A DNA stretch of 64,000 nucleotides from Hypomesus transpacificus. Taxonomy: Eukaryota; Chordata; Actinopteri; Osmeriformes; Osmeridae. Below, one piece after another: positions 8,817-21,350 of this stretch. The translations under genes and the position numbers were made by a program. The notes beneath the pieces are model-generated. The model was not told the DNA's origin. It did no database searches and saw only the letters and a program-made list of their open reading frames with translations. The stretch's first letter is position 1. Each line of letters opens with the position of its first letter. Location: NCBI RefSeq assembly GCF_021917145.1, contig NW_025813765.1, positions 148,238 to 212,237 on the forward strand. Direction: 5' to 3'.

Positions 8817-8889
8817 GGGGAATTAGCTCAAATGGTAGAGCGCTCGCTTAGCATGCGAGAAGTAGCGGGATCGATGCCCGCATTCTCCA
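8817..8889 (+). tRNA. tRNA-Ala (AGC), reference copy
   Basis: 73 nt folding into a perfect cloverleaf: acceptor GGGGAAT with ATTCTCC, D stem GCTC/GAGC, anticodon stem CTCGC/GCGAG with loop TTAGCAT (anticodon AGC at 8850-8852), T stem GCGGG/CCCGC, discriminator A. It has the G3-U70 pair that alanyl-tRNA synthetase recognises. The A box is TAGCTCAAATGG and the B box GGATCGATGCC. CCA is not encoded. It is transcribed divergently from the Ile gene 208 bp upstream. The next Ala is 695 bp downstream. Confidence 0.97.
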
Positions 8890-8893
8890 ATGC

Positions 8894-8897
8894 TTTT
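8894..8897 (+). terminator. Pol III terminator of tRNA-Ala (representative)
   Basis: TTTT starting 5 nt after the Ala gene, in the context TGCTTTTCGG. It is repeated after every Ala copy and after each Dada-generated 3' fragment. Confidence 0.75.
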
Positions 8898-9229
8898 CGG
8901 CTCGTTTGTTGTTCAGTGGCTCGGCTAGTTCAATAAGACAAGTTTATCCGGTTTGTCCGGTGTCGCAATCCTCTCTGACCAGTCAGTGGTCTGCAGTGTT
9001 ATGGCGTGACCTTTTTGAAAATGACGCGTTGACCACTTCCTTGAGTAGACGGTATTTTGCAAACACCACGGGTTTACCCAAACCGAGGATCAAACCAGAG
9101 ACCTTGACACCCTCGGCCTAACTCTCTCTCCCAACTGAGCTATAGGCGTTCCAAACCCAGTCAGTAGCATTCCAAAGCCTTGCCACAAACGAAATAAAGC
9201 AATGGAAAAGATCCCCAAAAAGGGGTGGT

Positions 9230-9303
9230 TGGCCCGTATGGGGATCGAACCCACGACCTTGGCGTTATTAGCACCACGCTCTGACCAACTGAGCTAACGG
9301 GCC
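9230..9303 (-). tRNA. tRNA-Ile (AAU)
   Basis: As 8535-8608; 5' flank subtype CGGCCC with CACTCGCC. Confidence 0.96.
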
Positions 9304-9511
9304 AGAGACACACTCGCCAGCCGCGGACACTGTCTCCAGCCGCGGAAATGCAATGTCCTAGGCGCCACCTCGTGTCGGCGTGAAACGACCGGTCGTATTC
9401 GGCCCACGCTGTAAGTCGTTTTTCCTCACTCTAAATTCAAGGGGATGTCAAGAAAGCGATTAAACGGGAGCTACGAGTCTTGCAAGACTCCAACGTCCAC
9501 TGCTGAGCAAG

Positions 9512-9584
9512 GGGGAATTAGCTCAAATGGTAGAGCGCTCGCTTAGCATGCGAGAAGTAGCGGGATCGATGCCCGCATTCTCCA
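9512..9584 (+). tRNA. tRNA-Ala (AGC)
   Basis: Sequence as 8817-8889; next Ala 695 bp on. The unit that follows has GCGTCGACC in place of GCGTTGACC. Confidence 0.96.
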
Positions 9585-9924
9585 ATGCTTTTCGGCTCGT
9601 TTGTTGTTCAGTGGCTCGGCTAGTTCAATAAGACAAGTTTATCCGGTTTGTCCGGTGTCGCAATCCTCTCTGACCAGTCAGTGGTCTGCAGTGTTATGGC
9701 GTGACCTTTTTGAAAATGACGCGTCGACCACTTCCTTGAGTAGACGGTATTTTGCAAACACCACGGGTTTACCCAAACCGAGGATCAAACCAGAGACCTT
9801 GACACCCTCGGCCTAACTCTCTCTCCCAACTGAGCTATAGGCGTTCCAAACCCAGTCAGTAGCATTCCAAAGCCTTGCCACAAACGAAATAAAGCAATGG
9901 AAAAGATCCCCAAAAAGGGGTGGT

Positions 9925-9998
9925 TGGCCCGTATGGGGATCGAACCCACGACCTTGGCGTTATTAGCACCACGCTCTGACCAACTGAGCTAACGGGCC
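9925..9998 (-). tRNA. tRNA-Ile (AAU)
   Basis: As 8535-8608; 5' flank subtype CGGCCC with CACTCTCC. Confidence 0.96.
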
Positions 9999-10206
9999 AG
10001 AGACACACTCTCCAGCCGCGGACACTGTCTCCAGCCGCGGAAATGCAATGTCCTAGGCGCCACCTCGTGTCGGCGTGAAACGACCGGTCGTATTCGGCCC
10101 ACGCTGTAAGTCGTTTTTCCTCACTCTAAATTCAAGGGGATGTCAAGAAAGCGATTAAACGGGAGCTACGAGTCTTGCAAGACTCCAACGTCCACTGCTG
10201 AGCAAG

Positions 10207-10279
10207 GGGGAATTAGCTCAAATGGTAGAGCGCTCGCTTAGCATGCGAGAAGTAGCGGGATCGATGCCCGCATTCTCCA
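10207..10279 (+). tRNA. tRNA-Ala (AGC)
   Basis: Sequence as 8817-8889; next Ala 695 bp on. The unit that follows carries CACTCCC, the marker otherwise tied to 672-bp units. Confidence 0.96.
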
Positions 10280-10619
10280 ATGCTTTTCGGCTCGTTTGTT
10301 GTTCAGTGGCTCGGCTAGTTCAATAAGACAAGTTTATCCGGTTTGTCCGGTGTCGCAATCCTCTCTGACCAGTCAGTGGTCTGCAGTGTTATGGCGTGAC
10401 CTTTTTGAAAATGACGCGTCGACCACTCCCTTGAGTAGACGGTATTTTGCAAACACCACGGGTTTACCCAAACCGAGGATCAAACCAGAGACCTTGACAC
10501 CCTCGGCCTAACTCTCTCTCCCAACTGAGCTATAGGCGTTCCAAACCCAGTCAGTAGCATTCCAAAGCCTTGCCACAAACGAAATAAAGCAATGGAAAAG
10601 ATCCCCAAAAAGGGGTGGT

Positions 10620-10693
10620 TGGCCCGTATGGGGATCGAACCCACGACCTTGGCGTTATTAGCACCACGCTCTGACCAACTGAGCTAACGGGCC
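10620..10693 (-). tRNA. tRNA-Ile (AAU)
   Basis: As 8535-8608; 5' flank subtype CGGCCC with CACTCTCC. Confidence 0.96.
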
Positions 10694-10901
10694 AGAGACA
10701 CACTCTCCAGCCGCGGACACTGTCTCCAGCCGCGGAAATGCAATGTCCTAGGCGCCACCTCGTGTCGGCGTGAAACGACCGGTCGTATTCGGCCCACGCT
10801 GTAAGTCGTTTTTCCTCACTCTAAATTCAAGGGGATGTCAAGAAAGCGATTAAACGGGAGCTACGAGTCTTGCAAGACTCCAACGTCCACTGCTGAGCAA
10901 G

Positions 10902-10974
10902 GGGGAATTAGCTCAAATGGTAGAGCGCTCGCTTAGCATGCGAGAAGTAGCGGGATCGATGCCCGCATTCTCCA
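10902..10974 (+). tRNA. tRNA-Ala (AGC)
   Basis: Sequence as 8817-8889; next Ala 695 bp on. Confidence 0.96.
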
Positions 10975-11314
10975 ATGCTTTTCGGCTCGTTTGTTGTTCA
11001 GTGGCTCGGCTAGTTCAATAAGACAAGTTTATCCGGTTTGTCCGGTGTCGCAATCCTCTCTGACCAGTCAGTGGTCTGCAGTGTTATGGCGTGACCTTTT
11101 TGAAAATGACGCGTTGACCACTTCCTTGAGTAGACGGTATTTTGCAAACACCACGGGTTTACCCAAACCGAGGATCAAACCAGAGACCTTGACACCCTCG
11201 GCCTAACTCTCTCTCCCAACTGAGCTATAGGCGTTCCAAACCCAGTCAGTAGCATTCCAAAGCCTTGCCACAAACGAAATAAAGCAATGGAAAAGATCCC
11301 CAAAAAGGGGTGGT

Positions 11315-11388
11315 TGGCCCGTATGGGGATCGAACCCACGACCTTGGCGTTATTAGCACCACGCTCTGACCAACTGAGCTAACGGGCC
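11315..11388 (-). tRNA. tRNA-Ile (AAU)
   Basis: As 8535-8608; 5' flank subtype CGGCCC with CACTCGCC. Confidence 0.96.
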
Positions 11389-11596
11389 AGAGACACACTC
11401 GCCAGCCGCGGACACTGTCTCCAGCCGCGGAAATGCAATGTCCTAGGCGCCACCTCGTGTCGGCGTGAAACGACCGGTCGTATTCGGCCCACGCTGTAAG
11501 TCGTTTTTCCTCACTCTAAATTCAAGGGGATGTCAAGAAAGCGATTAAACGGGAGCTACGAGTCTTGCAAGACTCCAACGTCCACTGCTGAGCAAG

Positions 11597-11669
11597 GGGG
11601 AATTAGCTCAAATGGTAGAGCGCTCGCTTAGCATGCGAGAAGTAGCGGGATCGATGCCCGCATTCTCCA
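11597..11669 (+). tRNA. tRNA-Ala (AGC)
   Basis: Sequence as 8817-8889; begins a 672-bp unit. Confidence 0.96.
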
Positions 11670-11986
11670 ATGCTTTTCGGCTCGTTTGTTGTTCAGTGGC
11701 TCGGCTAGTTCAATAAGACAAGTTTATCCGGTTTGTCCGGTGTCGCAATCCTCTCTGACCAGTCAGTGGTCTGCAGTGTTATGGCGTGACCACTCCCTTG
11801 AGTAGACGGTATTTTGCAAACACCACGGGTTTACCCAAACCGAGGATCAAACCAGAGACCTTGACACCCTCGGCCTAACTCTCTCTCCCAACTGAGCTAT
11901 AGGCGTTCCAAACCCAGTCAGTAGCATTCCAAAGCCTTGCCACAAACGAAATAAAGCAATGGAAAAGATCCCCAAAAAGGGGTGGT

Positions 11987-12060
11987 TGGCCCGTATGGGG
12001 ATCGAACCCACGACCTTGGCGTTATTAGCACCACGCTCTGACCAACTGAGCTAACGGGCC
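11987..12060 (-). tRNA. tRNA-Ile (AAU)
   Basis: As 8535-8608; in a 672-bp unit, 5' flank subtype CGGCCC with CACTCTCC. Confidence 0.96.
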
Positions 12061-12268
12061 AGAGACACACTCTCCAGCCGCGGACACTGTCTCCAGCCGC
12101 GGAAATGCAATGTCCTAGGCGCCACCTCGTGTCGGCGTGAAACGACCGGTCGTATTCGGCCCACGCTGTAAGTCGTTTTTCCTCACTCTAAATTCAAGGG
12201 GATGTCAAGAAAGCGATTAAACGGGAGCTACGAGTCTTGCAAGACTCCAACGTCCACTGCTGAGCAAG

Positions 12269-12341
12269 GGGGAATTAGCTCAAATGGTAGAGCGCTCGCT
12301 TAGCATGCGAGAAGTAGCGGGATCGATGCCCGCATTCTCCA
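12269..12341 (+). tRNA. tRNA-Ala (AGC)
   Basis: Sequence as 8817-8889; next Ala 695 bp on. Confidence 0.96.
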
Positions 12342-12681
12342 ATGCTTTTCGGCTCGTTTGTTGTTCAGTGGCTCGGCTAGTTCAATAAGACAAGTTTATC
12401 CGGTTTGTCCGGTGTCGCAATCCTCTCTGACCAGTCAGTGGTCTGCAGTGTTATGGCGTGACCTTTTTGAAAATGACGCGTTGACCACTTCCTTGAGTAG
12501 ACGGTATTTTGCAAACACCACGGGTTTACCCAAACCGAGGATCAAACCAGAGACCTTGACACCCTCGGCCTAACTCTCTCTCCCAACTGAGCTATAGGCG
12601 TTCCAAACCCAGTCAGTAGCATTCCAAAGCCTTGCCACAAACGAAATAAAGCAATGGAAAAGATCCCCAAAAAGGGGTGGT

Positions 12682-12755
12682 TGGCCCGTATGGGGATCGA
12701 ACCCACGACCTTGGCGTTATTAGCACCACGCTCTGACCAACTGAGCTAACGGGCC
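12682..12755 (-). tRNA. tRNA-Ile (AAU)
   Basis: As 8535-8608; 5' flank CGGCCC with ATGGCC in place of ATGTCC. Confidence 0.96.
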
Positions 12756-12963
12756 AGAGACACACTCGCCAGCCGCGGACACTGTCTCCAGCCGCGGAAA
12801 TGCAATGGCCTAGGCGCCACCTCGTGTCGGCGTGAAACGACCGGTCGTATTCGGCCCACGCTGTAAGTCGTTTTTCCTCACTCTAAATTCAAGGGGATGT
12901 CAAGAAAGCGATTAAACGGGAGCTACGAGTCTTGCAAGACTCCAACGTCCACTGCTGAGCAAG

Positions 12964-13036
12964 GGGGAATTAGCTCAAATGGTAGAGCGCTCGCTTAGCA
13001 TGCGAGAAGTAGCGGGATCGATGCCCGCATTCTCCA
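12964..13036 (+). tRNA. tRNA-Ala (AGC)
   Basis: Sequence as 8817-8889; 693 bp to the Ala split by Dada copy 2 (2-bp deletion near 13099). Confidence 0.96.
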
Positions 13037-13374
13037 ATGCTTTTCGGCTCGTTTGTTGTTCAGTGGCTCGGCTAGTTCAATAAGACAAGTTTATCCGGTG
13101 TCCGGTGTCGCAATCCTCTCTGACCAGTCAGTGGTCTGCAGTGTTATGGCGTGACCTTTTTGAAAATGACGCGTTGACCACTTCCTTGAGTAGACGGTAT
13201 TTTGCAAACACCACGGGTTTACCCAAACCGAGGATCAAACCAGAGACCTTGACACCCTCGGCCTAACTCTCTCTCCCAACTGAGCTATAGGCGTTCCAAA
13301 CCCAGTCAGTAGCATTCCAAAGCCTTGCCACAAACGAAATAAAGCAATGGAAAAGATCCCCAAAAAGGGGTGGT

Positions 13375-13448
13375 TGGCCCGTATGGGGATCGAACCCACG
13401 ACCTTGGCGTTATTAGCACCACGCTCTGACCAACTGAGCTAACGGGCC
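13375..13448 (-). tRNA. tRNA-Ile (AAU)
   Basis: As 8535-8608; intact partner of the Ala gene split by Dada copy 2. Confidence 0.96.
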
Positions 13449-13656
13449 AGAGACACACTCTCCAGCCGCGGACACTGTCTCCAGCCGCGGAAATGCAATG
13501 TCCTAGGCGCCACCTCGTGTCGGCGTGAAACGACCGGTCGTATTCGGCCCACGCTGTAAGTCGTTTTTCCTCACTCTAAATTCAAGGGGATGTCAAGAAA
13601 GCGATTAAACGGGAGCTACGAGTCTTGCAAGACTCCAACGTCCACTGCTGAGCAAG

Positions 13657-13667
13657 GGGGAATTAGC
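13657..13667 (+). pseudogene. tRNA-Ala 5' fragment, split by Dada copy 2
   Basis: First 11 nt of the gene (GGGGAATTAGC), then GG and the transposon end. The 3' part is at 21351-21417. Confidence 0.87.
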
Positions 13668-13669
13668 GG

Positions 13670-16600
13670 CACCCGGAGCACATTCGACTGGCTATCGCGA
13701 CCAATTAGCTACCTCGGTTCAAGGTTCGAGGGCCAATCGGATTCTCACTGTCCAATTGCGTCAGTCCGATTGCGCCAATCGGAACACGTACATCTCCAAT
13801 TACGTCACGCCGAGCTGAGCCGTAGCAACGGCGTCCACGACCCCAGAGACCCCCGCCGAGGTTGACCCCCGCCGAAGTTGTGAGATGAGTGACAGTAGTC
13901 GCGTCAGTTCATTCATTGAAGGATACGCTCTTTCAAGTTGTCTGTAGTACCGCGCACCGCAAAGGTAAATACATACATAGCTAATCAAAATAATTTTCCG
14001 TTTGACATTTCAATACATGTTAGCATTCATCGGGTCAATGACAAGTAATATCACGAATATTAGAGTTTGTCATTTCAGAGTTTGTCATGTAGGCTAGTTA
14101 GTAGATTTCCTCAGGTAGTATTGCTGTCATTTAGCTAGCTACTTTTATAAGGGATTACTAATAGGTTACTGTAGCGACAGATGTTATTCCGACTAGCAAA
14201 AGCAATATTTAACCTGTTATATATAATATATGTCACTGGGGACAAAACGAAATAAATATAACTTTTTCACTTGTGGTAATAAAGTGACCCAGAACAAGTA
14301 CAAACATATTCTTCTGGAAATAGTAGCCAGCTAAATATTTGAAATGTTAAAAAGCTAATTATAACAATAAATACATGTTATTGTACTAGTGTAAAAATCG
14401 CTCCTTTTACCTATTAGATGTCGAGTTCAAAGAGCCACAAAGGAATGGGGGATGGGGAATGGATGTCCCGTTTGAGGAGGTTTGCCAGCTCTGGGGTTTG
14501 GCCTGCTGATGCAGGCAACAGGCCAGCCCCAAGACAGAAGAGGTGGTATGACCTCTTTCAAAAGGTATATAAAATGAGCAAAAGATCACAGAAAAAAAAT
14601 TCTGATGGCCTATAAAAGATGACTGAATTGCCAGAAATACCAGTCACAGTATGGGACCTTGATAAACATAATGAACAGCAACTTCAGTGTCAATGTCATG
14701 TTTAGTCACCAATAGAAGATATGTCAAAACGCTCCATTTCTATTGGGTTGTTTTCGTTAAAAAAGTGTTTGTTTTATTTGGAACAGATTGAGAAGTGCCC
14801 GTTACAGTCAGGGGGTCAAAGAATGCTGTTTGGTGGGACACAGCAGTGTGCTTGTGGCTTTCACAACCCAAAGGTAATGTGAATGAGACTTCTTGACACC
14901 AAAACACTAAAAGAATCACTATGTGATGTGCTCAGTAATGTGATGTCTGACATGGATCTCTCTGTCCTTAATACAGCCAACCACTGGGCAAACTGTGGCA
15001 GAGACCTCTACCTGTGCTGCCCCTCCCCCACTGGGAACAGCCTCTACCTCAGCCTCTGCCTCTGCCCCTCCTCCACTGGGAATGGCCTCAGCCTCTGCCT
15101 CAGCCCATGTCCCAGCACGGCCCACACTGAATTTGTCCATGGTGAGTATTTCAATATTATTGTCATACAAGCTTTCAAATATGGACAACCACTGATTACA
15201 TATGATGATGGCAAAATGGAAGAGCATTTCAGGTTTACAATGTATTCCTTTGATAAATGCTCTAATTGTCACCACAGTTTTCTAAACCACGATTTGGAGG
15301 CTCACATGGCGCTGCTGCAAAGCCAAATGTGAATGTGGTTAGGAAAGCAAAGGTAAATATGATTATATGTAAATATAATATAATACATATTTATAGGTTA
15401 ATATGAGCAAACCTACATCTTAAGAGCTTGATTTGAGTCCATTGATTTCTACTTTTTACAAATGCTTCCCCCCATCCTTCTCCCAGCCTCTGTCCAGTCC
15501 ACCCACCATGACAGGAGACACCCAGGCCACTGCCAGCTCACCCATGGCCTCTGTGAGGACCACCCCACCTGGCTTTGGTTCCCCTACAGCCTCTGTGAGG
15601 ACCACCCCACCTGGCTTTGGTTCCCCTACGGCCTCTGTGAGGACCCCCCCACCTGGCTTCGGTTCCCCTATGGCCTCTGTGAGGCCCAGAACACCATCAA
15701 GCCCTGCCGTGGCTTTTGTGAGGACGGAATCACCGCTCTCAAAGCCCCCATCCACCCCCTACAAAGCCTCCATGAGGACAACTTCTCGCTCCAGCCCTGC
15801 GATGACCTCTGTGAGGCCCAGCACAGCTTCCAGCCTCAGCACTGTTGTCTCAGAGACCAGCACCAGCCCTGCAATGGCTGCTGTAAGTGTTGTGTTCTTG
15901 GAACTGTTTTAGTTTTATAAGATGAGGTTGTTCTCATATGATTGGGCTATTCTGTTTTTATAAATATATTTATTTCTCTTGTTTTGTAACAGGATGTGCA
16001 TGATGAGGATGAGCTTGCTGCTCCTGGCCCTGCTCCTGGTCCAACTCCTGACTTCTGGCTTCCTGTCAGAATGAAGGAGACGATCCCAGTTCAGGACCAA
16101 CGGTGGATTGCGTCCACCCTTTTTCAGTCTGGCAAGCTGCGTTTGAACTTGAAGCTCTGGTATGAGCCACCAGCCTCTGCCCTGATATACCACCAGGCTC
16201 CAACACCGGACCGCTTTTTTGCCCACAGGCTCTTGGTATGGATGCCCTATCACTTGTGGAAAGTGAGGGTAGTCTGCCAAACCTGTGGGAAGCAGCTGAC
16301 GGGGTATGGTGTGCACAAGAGGGTGCGTAAGGTCCTGGACGTGGACCGCTACTACCTGATGGTGACGGAGACACTCAGGTGCACTGTGTGTCGCCTGACC
16401 CATCTGGCAACCAGTCAGGCTGTCCTGGACCAGCTGGACCTGCCTCACAGGAGGAAGTTCAGGATGATCCTGACACGCTTGTGAGTTAAAAATCTACAAT
16501 CATTTTCTGATAATGCCTGCTGCAGGTCCTTACATAATTGAACAAGTTCTTGAAACTTATCTGTCTTTTCTTCAAGGTATGCTTGTGACATACGGGTCAT

Positions 16601-19600
16601 CCGCATGTTGCGGGAACGGACCCTCGGCAATAGCCCGGCGTGCCTGGTGAAGCAGCTGCGGGAGAACCATGGGGAGGAGTGGTTGGACCGCCTGGCCGAC
16701 TACTTGGGGGAGTGTGCGGCCTTCGTTGACCAGCCCAGCCTCTTCCCAGTGACCTGCCAGGAACCTCCACAGCCCCTCGATGTCCCAACCAGCCGGTGGG
16801 TGCTGTCGGTGTACGGCAGGGACATCATCAGCCGGATGGACCATATAAAGGCGTCCATCACGTCAACCTTTGGTAACATTTTGAAGATGGACTCCACCAA
16901 AAAGGTAATAGGATGAAGAAAATCCATAGTGTAAATTATGTACAACACAATGAAAACATGAAACCTCAATGATTTGTATTCTTACAAGCACACATACACA
17001 CACACATCCATGCCTTTGATTAGACTGCAGTAATACATGAATAAATAAATACACTTCTGTGTTTATTTAACAGACTTTCTTTTGAAACCTCTCATGAAGT
17101 TTTTTGTGTGAATTTTGTCATTTCAGATGACAAAGAAGCTGGCTGGTGCAGCAAAGGGCACTGCATTCTGGGTGACCTCGGTGGGGAATGAGATCGGCCA
17201 GGTCCTCATCAGTGTCCTGACTGCCCAGGAGGGACCGGGGCTGGACCCGATGGTCTCTGGCCTCATTGAGAGGTACACCCAGGCAGGTGCAGCTCCCCCG
17301 GTCCTGCTCTATGTGGACTGTGGCTGCTGCTCAGAGGAGGGGGAGACCAAGCTTCAGGCCAGGTTTGGTGGGTGGCCTGACCTGAAAATAAGGCTGGACA
17401 TCTGGCATTTTATGCGACGGCTGGCCGTGGGATGCACCACCGATGCCCATGCCCTGTACCCCCTCTTCATGAGCCGCCTGTCTGTGTGCCTGTTCGAGTG
17501 GGACGCAGCAGACGTAGCCCTACTGCGAAGGGTGAAGAGGGAGCAGCTCAAAAGGGAGGGTGTGCCCCTCATCACCAGTGACATGGTGGACAAGGCCATC
17601 ACCAAGGCTGAGCTGTCCCAGTTCTGCAGGCGGAGGACACGTGGAGTGGACGCCACGGTCCTCCGCATTGAGCAGCTGCTGCAGGAGCTGATGGGGGAGA
17701 AGGGGAGAGACCTGCTCGGGGTTCCGCTGCTGGACCAGCCTAAGATGGAGCACATCTGGCGCACCCAGAAGAGGCACGTGAAGTGCATCCAGGATGTGCC
17801 AGGTGTACTCCTGTACACTGAGACAGGCAGTTCCACCAGGGAGGGGATCCAGCTGACCACATACAGGTGTGCAAGAGGCTCCACCTCCTTGGAGTCCTTC
17901 CACTGCCACCTGAACAGGTTTATTCCAGGTTGGTGTAGATCTTCATCTAAACATTATTCTTAATAATGAAATTATATTCAAATAGCCTTATTAATCATTG
18001 TTCACGTTCTCTCTTTTTTTTTAGGAACGAGTGCAAACCTGCTCAACTTCCAGCTGTACCTCCTGGAAGGCCTGAACAGGTGGAACCAGAACCGGGCAGC
18101 GGCCTCCATCACCACCAAGCGCATGGCGCTGTTGACGTACGCGGGGGACGTGCTGGAGTCCGTCAACAGCAACAGCCTGAAGGTGTTTGGAAGGAAGTAT
18201 GTCCCCTCCTTCATCCCGCCGAGAAAGTACACCGGTAAGTCTCAGGGCAAATATGAATAGAAATAATGATGTTGTTGAGAGCTCAGTATTTATGCATCAT
18301 GGTAAGTTCCATATCTGTTTTTTAATACTCATTAGCATTGCATTGTTGTTCATGTTCAGGAGAGTTGCTTGGGGTGAACTACCTGCTTAGGCAGACAGGG
18401 CAGCCCTTGCAGGACATGGACCCCGACTCTGAGGAGACAGACCAACTGCTGGAGGACCACGCCACAGAGGAGGAACAGGCGGATGAAGGGTTTGAGGATG
18501 ACGAACAGGACCTCACTATTGGTAGTGTTTCGGAAGACCTCCCGTCTTCCGCCCTGCCTTCCACCACCCTGCCTGTGGTCCCCACCCTGCCCCTCACCTC
18601 CTCCACCCTGCCTTCCACCACCCTGCCTGTGGTCCCCACCGTGCCCCTCACCTCCTCCACCCTGCCTTCTAACACCCTGCCACTCACCTCCTCCACCCTG
18701 CCTTCCACCACCTTGTCTCTAACCACCTCCATCCTACCTGTCACCACCACCACTCTGCCTGTCACCCCCATGCCTGTAGCTACCACCCTGCCTCCCCCCA
18801 TAACCCAGCCTTGTGTCCCAGGTGCCTCCTCACAGGTGCCTGAAGAACAGCTGGTATGTTAACTTTCTACTAGTAATTAACTGTCATTCATAGAAACTAA
18901 CAAGTTCAGTAGTTAGGAAAGTGTCTGAATACAAGCGCAATTCATTATTAGGAACAACACACAGTAATTGACAGCAAACAAATAAAACACACAGCAGCAG
19001 CAGTCAATATAACATACCTTTGCCATGAGGTGTTCAGCGCTAATGTGAAATTGTTCAATGTTTCAGGCTGTGGACGAGCATGGCATGCCAGGCATGGATC
19101 GGGTGGATAGACTGGCAGAGTGCTTAGTGGAGCTGAGGCATCAGACCAACATGACCCTCGATAACCAGCAGGTCAGCAAGACATTCATTGTACAACAGAT
19201 ATTTGTTTATATATTTATAATATATAAACATATAAAATATATGTTTTCTTTCCTTCTTAGGTCAGCAACATTGTGGGGCTGTGGCAAGACCTGCTGGATT
19301 ACGACAAGCAGAGGGTCGTGTTTGCTGCGCGGCATCTGGACAGGCTGATAAAGGGAAGGTTCCGCCACAAAAAAAAGGTGGAGTTCACGCCAGGTGTGGA
19401 GAGTGTGGAGAGGTGTGTCCTGGGGTCCACTGGTTCGCCTGCTCAGTGGCCAGACTGCTGCCGCCTTGTGGAGGCCATCTTTGTCCGGCTCTCGGACATC
19501 CATAAGAGTCCCAGGAAGCAGGGGAAGAGCAGCATGTCCAGGTGGACTCTGATCCTGCAGGACTACCGCAAGGTCCGGCAGCTCATCCTGGGCAATGGGG

Positions 19601-21350
19601 CCATCATGCAGGGCACCACCCTGCAGCTGGTGGAGGTGAACCAGTCGACCCTCTCCCAGTGGTACAACCGGAGGGTGAAGAGGCAGGATCTGGCTGTGCT
19701 GCAGCAGGGCATAAACTTGCCAGGTCCTCTGTCTGTGGCTACCGAGCCTCTCCCGCCTGCCAACGTCCGCCCTGCTGTTGCTCCACCTCAACCCCAGGGA
19801 GCATCCCACACCTACCACCTGCCGCAGAGCACAGCAGGGCAGGCAAAGACCAAGAGGCGGGCAACATATGCAGCCACAGCACCACCTCCAGCGGTCCGAC
19901 CCAGGCTGGCAGCCCAGAGGCAGCTCTTCCCTGGCCCTTCAGCCGCCCTTGGAGCCCCCACTCCCATCCCTATCATGCCCCGCCCTACCATCATTGCCCC
20001 TCGCCCTGCTGCCGTCCCCACTGTGGTGTTTGTCTCCCGAGCCCCTGGTATGAGGGCACCCTCTGCCCCCTCTCCATTGATGGTCCCCCAAGCCCTGCGT
20101 TTTGTCCCACCCTCTTCCTGCACCACCCACCTTCCCCAGCTTCGTCCTGCTCCTGGTCCAGCTCCCCGTGCCCACCAGAGGAGAGTGGAGGCCAACAAAT
20201 GCTGGAGGTGTGGCCAGAACAGAACGGCAGAGACTGGCCACAGCCAGTATAAGGGGACTGTTTACTGCCCCTCTGCAGAGACTCTGTCCAGAGAGCAGTG
20301 GCTAGAGGAGCAAAAAAATAAATAATTCTTTGGGCCTTTGTATATAGTTTTCATTGTTTAGATATAGTTAATGCTTAGATTTCCCGTGTGTATATCGTTT
20401 TCATTGTTTAGATATAGTTTATGCTTAGATTTCCATTGTGTATATAGTTTTCATTGTGTAAATATTGTAATTTAGCATATCATTTGCCTGTATATATATA
20501 TATATATAGTTTAAATTAGTTGTTGTTGTTCATATTTATATTTTTACAATTGTGGATAAATGTTTCTATTTATCAACTATTTGTTGGTCAGTCCGTCGTT
20601 ATTTCCCAATCACTACTCTTTCTAACCAAATACGGCAAGTCTGCAAGAAGTAAGAGCAGCAAAAAGTGACTAACTTTACGCTTGCTTGCGCACATTGTTT
20701 TAAAATATTTAATATATGGATCATGCAAGTGTTGATATGGTAAGTGCAGAAACCAAAAAGACAGAGCTTCAGATAAGAGCACACAAAGCTCAGAAGCCAC
20801 ACAGTTTGAGAGATAGATAGATGGATGGATAGAGAGATAGATCTAATTAAAACTAACCAAAAACAGTACTCCTGTGTGGAGTGAATACAAATAAAGGCAA
20901 ATAGTGTACAATAGATAACCCTATAAAATATAAATAATGCACTAGTGGATACAAATGGTTTTGAAATTACACTAAATTAGCAACGTATCTCCATCTATCT
21001 TATATTGTTACATTTTGATAACATACACACTTGGAGACTCAAGTGTGTGTGTTTATTAGAAATAGTCAAAGGTGCCGTAGGTGGGACGCGAACCGCGGAC
21101 CTTCGGTTCCATTCTACGTCTTCCCCAAACACTGTAAAATTCATAATTTCGGGTGTTTTTTCGAATTGTCTTAAAACGTAACGGGTTAAACATGTTTAAA
21201 CTATGAATGGGGACTTTCAACTTTCCCCTTTTCTCTCTTTTTCCTCTTCTTCTCCCTTTTTCCTCCTTTTTTCTCCCTTTTTCCTCCTTTTTTCTTCCCC
21301 CTCCCTTCTCCCCCTTCTTCCCCCCTCAAACAGGCGATTGTTCCCCAGCT
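13670..21350 (+). mobile_element. Dada-type DNA transposon, copy 2 (in tRNA-Ala)
   Basis: 7,681 bp, same position and orientation in tRNA-Ala as copy 1. It is flanked on both sides by TTAGCGG (13663-13669 and 21351-21357), a perfect 7-bp target duplication of the length reported for Dada. It shares with copy 4 a set of changes absent from copies 1 and 3, for example TGCGAAGGG in exon 8 and GGCATCTGG in exon 12. A CCAAT/CRE cluster begins at 13733. Confidence 0.88.
14418..20325 (+). CDS. Dada DDE transposase, copy 2
   Basis: Exons: 14418-14564, 14787-14873, 14977-15141, 15278-15352, 15487-15882, 15993-16480, 16577-16904, 17127-17928, 18025-18234, 18360-18853, 19067-19171, 19261-20325; about 1,453 aa. 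Frame and splice sites are all open, and catalytic D, D, E and the D-x2-H motif are present. It is four residues shorter than copy 1 because exon 6 lacks one PGPA repeat. The C-terminus reads QKNK where the other copies have QKKK. Domains as for copy 1. Confidence 0.82.

Larger units (their letters stand above)
8128..13669. repeat. tRNA array block: seven intact Ala genes
   Basis: Head-to-tail units between Dada copies 1 and 2. Ala-to-Ala spacings are 695, 695, 695, 695, 672, 695 and 693 bp. Each unit holds Ala (+), Phe-like relic (-) and Ile (-). Nothing else gene-like is seen in the roughly 190 bp between Ala and the relic or in the 208 bp between Ile and the next Ala. Confidence 0.95.

Noticed and set aside
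8128-13669. Regularly spaced direct repeats as a possible CRISPR array
   Set aside because: The unit is about 695 bp and contains tRNA genes. There are no short repeat-spacer pairs, and the context is eukaryotic.
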